Positions 1-13,900 of a DNA stretch of 64,000 bases are shown here, in pieces. Position 1 is the first letter of the stretch, and each line of letters starts with the position of its first letter. The stretch covers positions 21,475,092 through 21,539,091 of the forward strand of contig OZ022588.1 of the NCBI GenBank assembly GCA_963669155.1, in the 5' to 3' direction. The translations under genes and the position numbers were made by a program. This DNA comes from Arbacia lixula. Its lineage: Eukaryota > Echinodermata > Echinoidea > Arbacioida > Arbaciidae. The notes under the pieces are model-generated. The model had not been told where the DNA came from and did no database searches. It was given only the letters and a program-made list of their open reading frames with translations.

Positions 1-438
1 GCGGCAGCAGTGGTGTCTTCAAGTCACTACCAATGGTATCGTGTCTGTTTGGGCTGGGGACAAAGGCAGGGGAGTTTGGATTCAGGCCTGTCATCATCTC
101 AGAGAATGTCTTCCCCACCACTGGGGGAGCCACCTTCTGAGACAGGGCACCTCGACCGATACCCCTCTGTCCTGGTGGAAGGCCTCCTGTGGACTTGCGC
201 TGGAGAGGGGAGATGGTGGCAGTCTGTTTCTGGCCCACAGCAGTTCTCTCAGAGATGTGTCTCCTCTGCTCAGGTCCTCTAGCCGGCTGGGTGTGGCTGT
301 CTCTAGATGCAGGCTCAAAGGCTGGAGTGGTCTCTGTGAAGGCAGCACGAGGCGAGCTGAAGACGTCATCGGGCGTGGCCGGCGTCAGAGGGATGGAGGA
401 ATTCAAAGACGTTCCCTCAAGTTGGGTTGAGAGCTCAC
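1..438 (-). CDS. TDRD5: TDRD5-like exon 22 with PAM2-like motif
   Basis: The acceptor tttttaatgcag| is at 450-439 on the minus strand. The phase joins exon 21 (ATC G|GT GAG) and the frame stays open for 146 codons to the window edge. The sequence is Pro/Ser/Thr-rich and disordered, with an RG patch (QRGIGRGALSQK). At 85-50 it encodes LNPNSPAFVPSP, a close match to the PAM2 consensus (L-N-P-x-A-x-x-F-x-P), the peptide that binds the MLLE domain of cytoplasmic poly(A)-binding protein. The one departure in the core is Ser for Ala. The stop codon and 3' UTR lie outside the window. Confidence 0.8.
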
Positions 439-3400
439 CTGCATTAAAAACAAAATGGCAAATCTAATCTTTGGAAGAAGACAAACAGATATCCACAAAT
501 TCCCCCTTCTACATTGATCAAAACAACTTGCAGCAAAATATTCCTACCTCAAGCACAACTTGATATTACTAATAGAAACATGACAGAGGTTATTTGGTAA
601 AGAGCATCAGACCTATTTGAGCTTATATGATGTGATAAATATTCAGCTTTAAAAATGGAAAACATATTTACTGTGCATCAATTCTAGTGCAATTCAAATG
701 CCACGCACTTCATGAATATGCTTTCTATGATAGTTGCATCTGGATTAAATTGATAATCTTCTATACTCAGGACATTGGTTTGGTTGAAAATGGACCCATG
801 AATTCCTTAGTTATTGTTAAAAATATGATGCTGGAAAAAATTGCAAGTTTTGGCAATTTTTGAAAATGTTCATCCCGTTAGCCTCTCAGAGAGGCTTTAC
901 CTGAATTTTTTCAGCCGACCTCAATCAAGTTCACTGACCTTTGACATTTGAGAGATTTTACCCAAACTATCATAAGCCTACCTCCATGTAGTGATCCATC
1001 TGTGAACCACATTTGGCTGGAATAAGATAATTTGATTTGTATAAATTGTAAAAAAGATCAATTTGGAGGTAATTTGCAAATTTCAATGACCTTTGACTGT
1101 TAACCTTAGAGGGATTTTACATTGAATGCCATCAGTATACCTTCATGTTTGTATTTGTGAATTCAAATTTTGGGCAAAGTTCATTGACCTTTGCACTCAG
1201 TCAGAATTCACCCCAAATTTACACAGTTCACTGGTTTCAGGACTTACACACAGGTACACACTGCTACACACACACAAGTTTGAAGCAAATCTACTGAACG
1301 TTCCTAAAGATGTTGCATAAATGGTTTGGGGATGGACACACAACCACAAAATAAAATAACTACCACATGCGAGTGACTAACCGATGGATCTGGGTGTGAT
1401 GCTGGAGCTAGTCCCAACAGTGATGCACCTGTCTCTCTTCTCCTCAATCTCCTTCATTAGCCTCTCAATATGCATCACCTCATCCACGTTGCCCACTCCA
1501 GAGTTACTCATCAGGTCCTTCAAGATTCTCTCCCTGGATTCAGGAAAAGCACAAAACAACAGACATACTATGCGCATGTTATGCATACAAGCCAGCAATT
1601 TTGGAACATGATTGGATATTTGGATATGCTTATGGTCATACAGGGTAGACTGCCGTAGACAGGGCGGAGAGGATTATCAGTCTTGTCAGAACTAAATATG
1701 TACTGTGGATAAGAAATGTCAAACAGCATGAACGACAGGCTAACAGAGATTGACATGACACCAGGGCCAAGCTGCATATAGGTTTTCAATTATTGTAATT
1801 TACAATCAATGGTTAATAACCATGGCAACATTTGTAATAAAAAGAGCTCATTGGCTATTACTGTGGTAGTTACCATTGATGATAAGTTACAATAATTCTC
1901 CCTATCGCATATAGCTCTCCAAATCTGAACGCGCGTGGCGCTCTAATTTTTTTACCTTTATTTCTTGGGATATGAACTTCCGGTTCACAAACATTTTATA
2001 GCCATTGTCTTGCTTTTGTCTTTTTGTCTTGTCTTGTCTTGTCTTATCTTATCTTGTCTTATTTTGTTTTGTCTTGTCTTGTCTTGTTTTGTCTTGTCTT
2101 TTCATTGTTTCATTAGTCCATCCACAATCAATGTTGAGGTAGGCAAAAACATCGCCGTGAGTGATTGGTGGAATTCTTTTCAAGTCCTTCGTCCATGTAA
2201 CAACCCTTTCAGTCTAAGATTACAAGGTTTACGAGTGTAGAAATTACAGAATCTGTGTGTGAATTGAATACGTACCACACTCTTACCGAAAGTATACCTA
2301 ACAAGAGCAATCGATCAGGTATCAGTATCGCGAAATTATATCGCTCGATATCGGCTATAGGCTATAGATTGACATGACACCAGGGCCAAGCTGCATATAG
2401 TTTTTTAATTATTGTAAATTACCATCAATGGTTAATTACCATGACAACATTTGCAATAAAAAGAGCACATTGGCTATTACTGTGGTAGTTACCATTGATG
2501 ATAAGTTACAATAATTCTCCCTATCGCATATAGCTCTCCAAATGTGAACGTATGTGGCGCTCTAATTTGTTTGCCTTTAATTCTTGAGATATGAACTTCC
2601 AGTCCACAAACATTCTATAGCCATCGTCTTGCTTGTGTCTTTTCATTCTTTCATTAGTCCATCCACAATCAATGTTGAGGTAGGCAAGAACATCGCCGTC
2701 AGTGATTGGTGGAATTTTTTTCAAGTCCTTCGTCCATGTAACAACCCTTTCATTTTAAGATTACAAGGTTTACGAGGGTTGAAATTACAGAATCTGTGTG
2801 TGAATTGAATACGTACCACACTCTTACCGAAAGTATACCTAACAAGAGCAATCGATCAGATATCAGTATCGCAAAATGATATTGCTTGATATCGGCTATA
2901 GGCTAACAGAGATTGACATGACACCAGGGCCAAGCTGCATATAGTTTTTTAATTATTGTAATTTACCATCAATGGTTAATTACCATGGCAACATTTGCAA
3001 TAAAAAGAGCACATTGGCTATTACTGTGGTAGTTACCATTGATGATGAGTTACAATAGTTGAAAACCTACATACAACATGGCCCTGTATTGTGACAGAGG
3101 AGGAATGAGCGAACCTCTTAGCCTTCAGGACGTCGTACATCTTCGTCAGTTCTGCTGGATCCAGCTGTGGTTCCAAGCTGCCTGACTCACTGCTGAGGCT
3201 GCCTCGACTCATGCTGTCACTGTCATCCTAACACACACAACAGACAAACATAGATGTTAAAGGGAAAGTCCACCCTGAAGTTCAGTTAAAGGGCATATAC
3301 TGGACTGGGAAGACAAAAAAAAAGCCTTCAAAAGGTGACCGTGAGCAATCTTCTTGCCAATGGTCTTCAATTCATGTATTGTTCATTTTAGAAACTTGCT

Positions 3401-6400
3401 GGAAGTTATTTGCCCTGAAATGATCCACATTTGGAGTAATCAGTGATTAAATCACAAATCCTCAAAATGTTTGGCATGATTTAATCACAGATTTAATCAC
3501 TGATTTAATCACTGATTACTCCAAATGTGGATCATTTGAGGGTAAATAACTTTCAGCAAGTTTCTAAAATGGACAATGCATGAATTTAAGACCATTGGCA
3601 AGAAGATTGCTCACAATCACCCTTTTGAAGGATTTTTTGTCTTCCCAGACGTATAATACGTTTAAGCCTTCGAGTCCTCCTTTGCCTCAGTATTTTAGCA
3701 ACACTATACTGCTCTACTTTGACAAACGGAAGCAACGATCAAGATACTTTTCTTGAAATTTAGCAAAATGTATCTGTCACTTGCATTGGCATCAGTGCAA
3801 CACCACATCATGTTAGATTGGATATCTCTTAGCACAATGAATATTTCTTCTCTAGATTGTGTCTGTATGTAGGGAATGCTGGGTACAAGCTACTAGTACA
3901 ATAACCCAAATGTGAGTGAGTTGTCACTTACGTCAAAGCAGGGCATTACAGAACTTTGTACTGTAATTGATCCCAGAAGATAACCAACACAAGACAGAGC
4001 TCTTACCTCGAGAGCAGGCATTTCATCAGCCAGTGCCTGTAGCTCCAGAATGACCTCATCTTTCTGCCTCCCAGATACCTGCACCAAGGAGGCAACCCTG
4101 CAAGGACAGACAATGTAACAACTACAATAGTCTCTCACAACAACCAACTCTACATATCCCAATTAAAAGGTTACTAAATTAGAAAAATAAGTTTCCACTA
4201 ATCTATGTAAAATAATCCACTAAAAACGAATTTCACATTCGTTTGCCGCAATAAAGTCTCATTTTGACGAAAATTTGAAAAAAACGCAGTGCCACGCCTC
4301 CAGTGACTTATGAGAAGTCAAAATTCCATAGATTGTACGCAAGTCAACAATAGACCATTTTCGCAATGTTGCACAACTTTCCCCCTAACTGCATAGTAAC
4401 GCGTTATTGCATTAACCTGTATCTTGTCATTCAGATTCAATGGATGGAATGCACTTTGAATCTATTAGTTGTTGCTACTCAGACAAACCTCGGACAAGCT
4501 TTGGGGTTCCCATTGGTAAAGTATTGTTTGAATTGCGTGAATAAAACATTTTATTTACCCCGTTGGCATTTATGGCATTTTGACTTCTCATATGTCACTG
4601 GAGGAGTGCATTTATTCAAATTTTCGTCAAAATGAGACTTTATTGCGGCAAACGAATATGAAATTCGTTTTAAGTGGATAATTTTACATAGATTAGTGGG
4701 AACTTATTTTTCTTTAACTATAAAATATCACTGTATGTGTTGCTATCAGCTTTTCAGACAAATTTAGTGACCTGTATACTTCCAGTCTTGTAGTCCGGCA
4801 AATAGGGTTTTGTGTTGGTGCTAGGAACCGCTTACTTTATGTGTTACTTTCACTGTGATTGTTTAAAGCAAAATAAAGGTCATATGATCTCTAAATCTCC
4901 AAATTGGCAATGCAATAACAAGGATAAAATCACATTTTTGCTCTTTATATTGGCACAATTATTGCTCTAAATTGTATGTTTTTCACATGTTAATCTACAA
5001 TATAATTTTTAATGTAAATCTTGACACACAATCAAAATAGTTGCCAATTCAAACAAGGCATTAGCAATATTGTGTCTCGCCCACTTGCGAAAATAACCAG
5101 AAATATCGCGATCTCCGTTGCTACGCAAAAGAAAACTGAAACAAACAAATAAGCAACTTTAAACAGACAACATCAAAATCAGGTGCAAAATAGTGACTTT
5201 GAATAAATTTGCATAAATGTGCATGAGTAATGTTTGCCTAAATCTACATCAGTAATGCTCACACATGCTCACACAATTCTGTGCACAAGTTAGGAAGCCT
5301 TCACCAAGAGTCTTGCAAGTAAACTTTAATGTATGACCTCAAATGACCTTTGACCTTATCATGTGACCTCTTACAGCACAATAACATGCAGGTGCCCCCA
5401 GTGCATCCATCATCCAAGTTTGATTGCCATTGTAGCAACATGTGATGAGTTATGTGTGATAAGAGAGTCTTGCAAGTAAACTTTAACATATAACCTCAAA
5501 TGACCTTTGACCTTATCCTGTGACCTCCAACGGTACCATAACATGAAGGTACCCCCAGTGCATCTATGACCCAAGTTAGGTTGTAATCCAAGCAACCTAT
5601 GTGAAGTTATTTGTCAAAAGAGAGTCTTGCAGGTAAACTTTAACGTATGACCTCAAATGACCTTTGACCTTATCCTGTGACCTCCAACAGCACCATAACA
5701 TGTAGGTACCCCCAGTGCATCTATGACCCAAGTTAGGTTGTAATCCAAGCAACCCATGTGAAGTTATTTGTCAAAAGAGAGTCTTGCAGGTAAACTTTAA
5801 CGTATGACCTCAAATGACCTTTGACCTTATCCTGTGACCTCCAACGCCACCATAACATGAAGGTACCCCCAGTGCATCTATGACCCAAGTTAGGTTGTAA
5901 TCCAAGCAACCCATGTGAAGTTATTTGTCAAAAGAGAGTCTTGCAGGTAAACTTTAACGTATGACCTCAAATGACCTTTGACCTTATCCTGTGACCTCCA
6001 ACGGTACCATAACATGAAGGTACCCCCAGTGCATCTATGACCCAAGTTAGGTTGTAATCCAAGCAACCTATGTGAAGTTATTTGTCAAAAGAGAGTCTTG
6101 CAGGTAAACTTTAACGTATGACCTCAAATGACCTTTGACCTTATCCTGTGACCTCCAACAGCACCATAACATGTAGGTACCCCCAGTGCATCTATGACCC
6201 AAGTTAGGTTGTAATCCAAGCAACCCATGTGAAGTTATTTGTCAAAAGAGAGTCTTGCAGGTAAACTTTAACGTATGACCTCAAATGACCTTTGACCTTA
6301 TCCTGTGACCTCCAACGCCACCATAACATGAAGGTACCCCCAGTGCATCTATGACCCAAGTTAGGTTGTAATCCAAGCAACCCATGTGAAGTTATTTGTC

Positions 6401-7790
6401 AAAAGAGAGTCTTGCAGGTAAACTTTAACGTATGACCTCAAATGACCTTTGACCTTATCCTGTGACCTCCAACGGTACCATAACATGAAGGTACCCCCAG
6501 TGCATCTATGACCCAAGTTAGGTTGTAATCCAAGCAACCCATGTGAAGTTATTTGTCAAAAGAGAGTCTTGCAGGTAAACTTTAACGTATGACCTCAAAT
6601 GACCTTTGACCTTATCCTGTGACCTCCAACGGTACCATAACATGAAGGTACCCCCAGTGCATCTATGACCCAAGTTAGGTTGTAATCCAAGCAACCCATG
6701 TGAAGTTATTTGTCAAAAGAGAGTCTTGCAGGTAAACTTTAACGTATGACCTCAAATGACCTTTGACCTTATCCTGTGACCTCCAACAGCACCATAACAT
6801 GAAGGTACCCCCAGTGCATCTATGACCCAAGTTAGGTTGTAATCCAAGCAACCCATGTGAAGTTATTTGTCAAAAGAGAGTCTTGCAGGTAAACTTTAAC
6901 GTATGACCTCAAATGACCTTTGACCTTATCCTGTGACCTCCAACAGCACCATAACATGAAGGTACCCCCAGTGCATCTATGACCCAAGTTAGGTTGTAAT
7001 CCAAGCAACCTATGTGAAGTTATTTGTCAAAAGAGAGTCTTGCATGTAAACTTTAACGTATGACCTCAAATGACCTTTGACCTTATCCTGTGACCTCCAA
7101 CGCCACCATAACATGAAGGTACCCCCACTGCATCTATGACCCAAGTTAGGTTGGAATCCAAGCAACCCTTGTGAAGTTATGGATCATAAGAGTCTTGCAG
7201 GTAAACTTTAACATTTGTGACGGACGACGGACGACGGACGGACGACGGACGGACGACGGACGGACGGACGCCATTTGGATCCCTTAGTCTCGCCTTCACC
7301 TCCGGTGGGCGAGACAAAAACAAATGATGATCAGTTTTGCTCAAAAAAAGCTTTCATTTCGATTGAGCTAATGAGAGTTGACTCGTTACGGCATGATTGT
7401 TACCTGGTGATGAGGAAGAGCTGAAGCCTGGTTGGGTTAAGCTTGGAGAGGGGCACACCTTGGCTGCATGACACAGGGAAGAAGCAGAGCAGAGACAGAC
7501 ATTAACGACCATCAACATGACATCACTCATTCCTTATTCTTTAGCCACATTAACCTCTTTGCTACAATTTGTTAAGACCTGCTCTCACTGCCTAAAACAG
7601 TTTCCATGGAAAATCAGATCAATCAACTAATGTTCTTTTTTCCCTTTTTCTAGTTTAACATATCTATTTTTAGGTGGTCTGCCATGCCATGGCAGATCAC
7701 CTCTTGTGTTTGTCCGAATTTTCTTTCTTTATTATTAGGTGGTCTGCCATGCAGATCACCTCTTGTTTTCGTCCGAATTTTCTTTCTTTC

Positions 7791-7821
<31 letters not shown>

Positions 7822-10800
7822 TTTTTATTCCAAAATTTTGTGGCATGGATATCTCAACAACCCATTAGCCATTTTTCATCAAATCTTCATCATGCTTGGG
7901 TATATACGTGAACATGTTCCAGCAACATTTTCAAGGTCATGACGTCATCGTGACGTCATCTACGAGCAGTTTAATGAAAATCTTTTATCTCATGTAGCTC
8001 TAGAACCAATTATTTATAGCTAATGAAAATTGACATGCATCAATTTAATGATAATTAAATTAATTTCGATAAATAAAAACGCGCGCGTACGCGTACGTTA
8101 GTGCAAAACCGCGCGCGCAAAATTTTAAAATGCTCCAAATCAACTCAAAATTGTTTTGCATATGTTTCAGGCCATTTCTAGCATTTCAAAAATTTCCGCG
8201 CGTGCGCGCGCGTTCGCGCGTTTTTCCGTGCGTAACGCAAACAAAACGTCAAAATTCCGTTTTTTTACTGGATTCATGTTACTGACACTACATACAACAC
8301 ATCCTGTCATTTTGAGCCATTTCCATGCAATAACAAGGTCGTGCGGGTGCGTCAAAGTTCAAAGTCTGCGCGTGCGTCAATACGTTTTTGTGTGCAAATA
8401 TTGCAAAAAACATGACTACCTTCAATCGGCCATAGTTCTTGAGAGTGGCCGGTGACCCCCAATTTTTTTTTAATATTTGGAAAGAATATGAAATGTAGAT
8501 GTCATTTCATGTGTCATTTTACCGGTAAGTACATGGTGACGTCATCATATTGCCATATGAATCGAAAAATTGAATTTTTAATCATGACGTCTTGAATTTT
8601 TTTACCCGCTTTTGCATATCTCAGTAATCCTTTGTCAATTTTCTCCCAAATTTCACTATGATGTAGCCGAGACCTTCTTCTATACATACTTATTATTTAT
8701 TTGTCATTCAGATGATGTCTTCATGGTGTAAATTCCGTTATACGCATTAGTGTCATAATCGGGCGCATGTACGTGTTATGTCAATGGAAGGGGTATTTAT
8801 GAAATGACATGACGACCTTCTAGGAGCTGTATCTCGCTGATGTTTCAATCTGTTACTCTGAAACCTTAGTATGTTGTAGCTGAGTCTACGAGCTTTCCGG
8901 AACGTCTTTCCATTTTTTAATCACATGTCGGAATCATGGTGAAATTTCAGCTTGAATATCGATTTCATTCTAGCCCCTGCTAGGCATTGCGTGTTAAGTG
9001 AATGGGAAGATGTGTGGCTCAATGGGTAAGGCGATGTTTTATGAATGTGCATTTACCAACCCATGTCAGTGCATGAATTTGCCAATGCAGACCACCTTAT
9101 ACTTGTCCACAAGTATGTCTCGTTTATTTATTTATTTTTATTCCAAATTGTTGTGGCATTGATATCTCAACAATGCATGGGCCATGTTTCATCAAATGTT
9201 CATCATGTATGGACATATATGTGAACATGGTCCAGCAACATTTTCAAGGTCATGACGTCATCGTGACGTCATATACGAGCAGTTTAATGAAAACCTATTA
9301 CCTCATGTAGCTCTAGAACCAATCATTTATAGCTAATGAAAATTGACATGCATAAATTTAATAATAATACAATTAATTTCAATAAATAAAAACGCGCGCG
9401 TACGCGTACGTTAGTGCAAAAACGCGCGCGCAAAATTTTAAAATGCTCCAAATCAACTCAAAATTGTTTTGCATGTGTTTTAGGTCATTTCAAGCATCTC
9501 AAAATTTTCCGCGCGTGCGCGCGCGTTCGCGCGTTTTTTCGTGCGTAACGCGTACGCAGCCTCAAAATTCCATTTTTTTACTGGTTTCATATCTCTGACA
9601 CTACAAACAACACATCCTGCAATTTTGAGCAATTTCCATGCAATAACAAGGTCGTGCAGGTACGTCAAAGTTGAAAGTCTGCGCGTGCGTCAATACGTTT
9701 TTGTGTGCAAATATTGCAAAAAACATGACTGTCTTCAATCGGCCATAGCTCTTCAGAATGGCCGGTGACACCCAATTTTCTTTTTAAATTTGGAAAGAAT
9801 ATGAAATGTAGATGTCATTTCATGTGTCATTTTACCGGTAAGTACATCATGACGTCATCATATTGCCATATAAATAGAAAAGATGAATTTTCAATTATGA
9901 CGTCATGAATTTTTTTACCCGCTTTTGCATATCTCAGTAATCCTTGGTCAATTTTCTCCCAAATTTCACTATGTTGTAGCTGAGACCTTCACCTATAAAT
10001 AATTTTGTTCATTTGTCAATTTGATAACGTCTTCATGGTGTAAATAACATTATACGCATTGGTGTCATAATCGGACGCATGTACGTGTTATGTCAATGGA
10101 AGGGGTATTTATGAAATGACATGACGACCTACTAGGAGCTATATCTCGCTGATGTTTGAATCTGTTACTCTGAAATTTTAGTATGATGTAGCTCAGTCGA
10201 CTAGCTTTCGGAATCGTCCGGTCCACTTTTATATCAGATGTCGGGATCATGGTGAAATTTCAGCTTGAATATCGATTTATTAATCGATGTTTTATGAACG
10301 TGCCTTTACCAGCCCATGCCTGTGCATGAATTTGCCAATGCAGACCACCTTATACTTGTCCACAAGTATGTCTCGTTTAGAAATAAGAGTTTTTTCTTTA
10401 TTTATCATCAAAGAGAGATCGCTTTACACTTGAACATTATAAGCATTCTATTGCCTAAATATGGCAGTGCAGTAAAGGCAGCAATAAGTGATGCACATTC
10501 ATTGTAATAAATTTGCAATGATCTTAAAATCAAAAGCGCTCAGGACCCGTGATCCCAGCAAGACAGTTCTGCCGTCCAGATGGGCCCATCATCTGAACAC
10601 GAGTGAACTATTCACTATCTATGCCATGCCCAAGTCACTATTGTAATCTAGATTCAAGCCTACATCACAATAGTCACATCATCATAGTTTTCGTTTTGCA
10701 CTTATACTTAACTCTGCAGTTGCTTTCAAATACCACGCCTCTAAATGACTAAAAGGCTCCTGAATAGATCAAATCACATGCATTAACTCTTTGTTCTCTT

Positions 10801-10854
10801 GACTATCAACCCTCATACCTCCCCCCCCCCCCCCTTCCATGCACGTACGCACAT

Positions 10855-10903
<49 letters not shown>

Positions 10904-13900
10904 TCACAATGCACGTGTATTCGCTGACCTGGCCAAGCTTGCAGACAATTCTTCGTGCACTAGTTCCTCCACGATGACCTCCCCCAGCTGCCCAGCCTCC
11001 CGCTCAATCTAGGTCAGACAAGGCCAAAAAAAACAATAACAATATAATGTTGAAGGCACAGTTTAAATCAAAGGCTAAAATGGACTCAGCTTAACAATCG
11101 CCATTGTATGCCTTCCTGCTCTCGTCCCCCAACACAAAGTCATGAGTCACATCGCAATAAAGTCACAGACATTATTCAGTTTTAGTGCATTCCCTTCTTC
11201 CCAAAATACAGAACTTCATTTTACACTTGATACTTCCAATGGGGAGAAGGGGAGAGGGAGCATGCATGACACTTTGCACAAGTTTATATAGTCGAGTCAA
11301 TAGGAAAGTATCCAATTCCTTATTGGTGACTCTATGTGCAAACAGGTGGCGATGGATCGCATAACAGACATGCCCTACTTTGACAAAAGGAAGCAAGTGA
11401 CAAATTGCCCAAATCCGGGTTATTTTTGCCTTAGGTTGTACCCAGAGTTCCATGCATACATACATACTGCAAGATATTCAATCCAACATGATGTGGTGTT
11501 ACACTGATGCCAATGTAAGTGACAGACACATTTAGCTCATTTACGAGAAAAGTCTATTTTCTTAGTTGCTTCCTTTTGTCAAAGTAGGGCAGAGGTGTGT
11601 TTCATTCCTTTTATTTATCCATGTACACAGAGCTGAGAATGCTGCTTGAAAGCTGGATAGAAGCTTCTTCTGACAGCATACTAGAGAGTTTGGATTGAAG
11701 ACTTGACTTACCATGTCAAACAGAGCTCTTTCATCTTGAGAGTCAGACCAGATCAGGTGAGCAATGTCCACACTGGTGACATACTGGCCTTGACCACTGA
11801 AGGAGATCAGGTGGAGTGTCTGACCAGTAATGAGCTCTACCCTGGAAGCAGGAGAGTGAAAGGAAACAATTGGGTCAAGCCTGGGTCAAACCATAGAAGT
11901 TCTCAAAAAAATTCCTACCCCGTCCTGACAAAATTGTTAATTGGACGGTGGTTGGGGAAGAACTTTGACCAATAATTTCTAGAACCTGATTCTAGTTCGT
12001 TCATAAACAGTTCTCAGAATGTTCATCTCGCCTTTATTCCGTCTGCACTTCACTAGTGTCAAGTTCAGATCATTAATGTGGAAATGGACAATTGGACTGT
12101 GATGAAAATATAATATTTCTTGCCAATTTTCTGCAAAGTTCATTGTCCTTATGTCTCAGTCTGATTTTACCCTGATTGTACACAATTCATTGGTTTCATA
12201 AATTACTTACAGGAACAAAGTTTGAAGCGAATCTTTTAAACAGCTCTTGAATGTTGTTTAGAACTAGAAGACTGAACAGTGGATATGATGAAACCACTTT
12301 GGTACTCTAAACATGATATAATCATTTGACTGTTTTACAAATAGACAAGGCCTACTTTTTGACGGTCCATGGGTCCTGGTTGCTGTCTTCAATCCCTTCC
12401 TCTAGTTCACTCAGCTCGGCAGCCATCTTCTCAATCTGGTCTCCCTCTTCCTTCAGGGCAGCGGGCAGCTGGCCCACTCCTGGGTGTGGAGAGGAAACGC
12501 GGCATGAAGGGGCAGGCTTGGCACCATTACCTCATTAAATTGATTGCAATTGAAATACAACATCAGTGATATGAATCACTTCCATAGACTTCTGTTTCAT
12601 GGAATGCCCTTATAATACATGGCAATGTGTTTGTGCAAATCCTGATAAGGGGAAATTATTTAGAAAATAATTCATGTTATTCTATTATTGACCACCGATT
12701 GGCTGAATTTGATCATGTGTCAGCAAGACAAAACTGTATGCTTCCCATTGATGTTATTTGGCCAGTCCACATAATGCAGATACTGACTTAATGTTTCACT
12801 TGTTACATTTTGCACCCAACTGAACCAGAGGAAAGCATCTATATCTACTTCACGTAAAAACATATATCAACATGTCTTCAAATATTTCATTGTACCCAAA
12901 ATTTCTGTATCATAGCATGCAATTCTCCCTATCGCATATATCTCTCTGAATCTGAACGCTTGTGGCCCTCTAATTTTTTTACCTTTAATTCTTGGGATAT
13001 GAACTTCCGGTCCACGAACATTCTATAGCTATCGTCTTGCTTGTGTCTTTTCATTCTTTCATTAGTCCACCCACAATCAATGTTGAGGTCGGCAAGAACA
13101 TCGCCGTGAGTGATTGGTGGTATTTTTTCAAGTCCTTCGTCCATGTAACAACCCTTCCATTTTAATATTACAAGGTTTACGAGGGTCAAAATTACAGATT
13201 CTGTGCGTTATTGCATGAATTGAATACGTACCAAACTCTTACTGGAAGTTTACGTCCCAAGAGCAATCGATCAGGTATAGGTATCACGAGGTGATATCGC
13301 TTGATATCGCCTATATGCGATAGAGAGAATTGATTTCATGTTCCATTAATCAACCTGTAATCGGTAAATCGGTAATCGGTAAACGCACCAGAAGATGCAC
13401 CCTTTTTGTCCCTGGACCCATCACCAGAGGCTGTGACTCTGTGGCCCTCTCCGGCCGGCTGCTCTGGCTGGGGTGTCTGGTGTTCCCTCTCGATGCCACG
13501 CCCAATGATCCGCTCCACCTCCGTGGACTCGTCAGGCCAGTGGTAGGTGAGGGAGGGGTCGTCCTCAGGCACAGGCAGACCGATCCCAGTCAGCATCTGA
13601 AGACTGACCTCAGCTGGCTGCTGCTGCTGCTGCTGCTGCAGGCAAACATGAGAAGATTTCATAGCCCATGCTCTATGCTTCAGAGTACTCTATGTTTCTT
13701 TCTCATGCGGCTTAAGGTTTGACTGATAGCAACAAATTCGCACCCCAAAACACAATTGCACCATGAACTTAAGAACTTTTTCCTTTCAAGTTTAGACAAT
13801 ATCCAGGTGAACAAGAAACATCAAAACCTAATTCATTGAATATAACAAATGTGAAAGTATGTATACAGCACTATGCAAATGGTATCTTGTTATGCAGACA

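Noticed and set aside
5301-5595. Minus frames within the satellite
   Set aside because: Repeat-derived; no start context and frames change between units.
9010-9040. tRNA A-box-like GTGGCTCAATGGGTAAGG
   Set aside because: No B-box or cloverleaf follows, and the second repeat copy lacks it; insufficient for a tRNA or SINE call.
8156-9768. Paired frames in the 1.25 kb repeats (SRARAFARF-like peptides)
   Set aside because: They arise from alternating CG sequence and are not conserved in frame between the copies.
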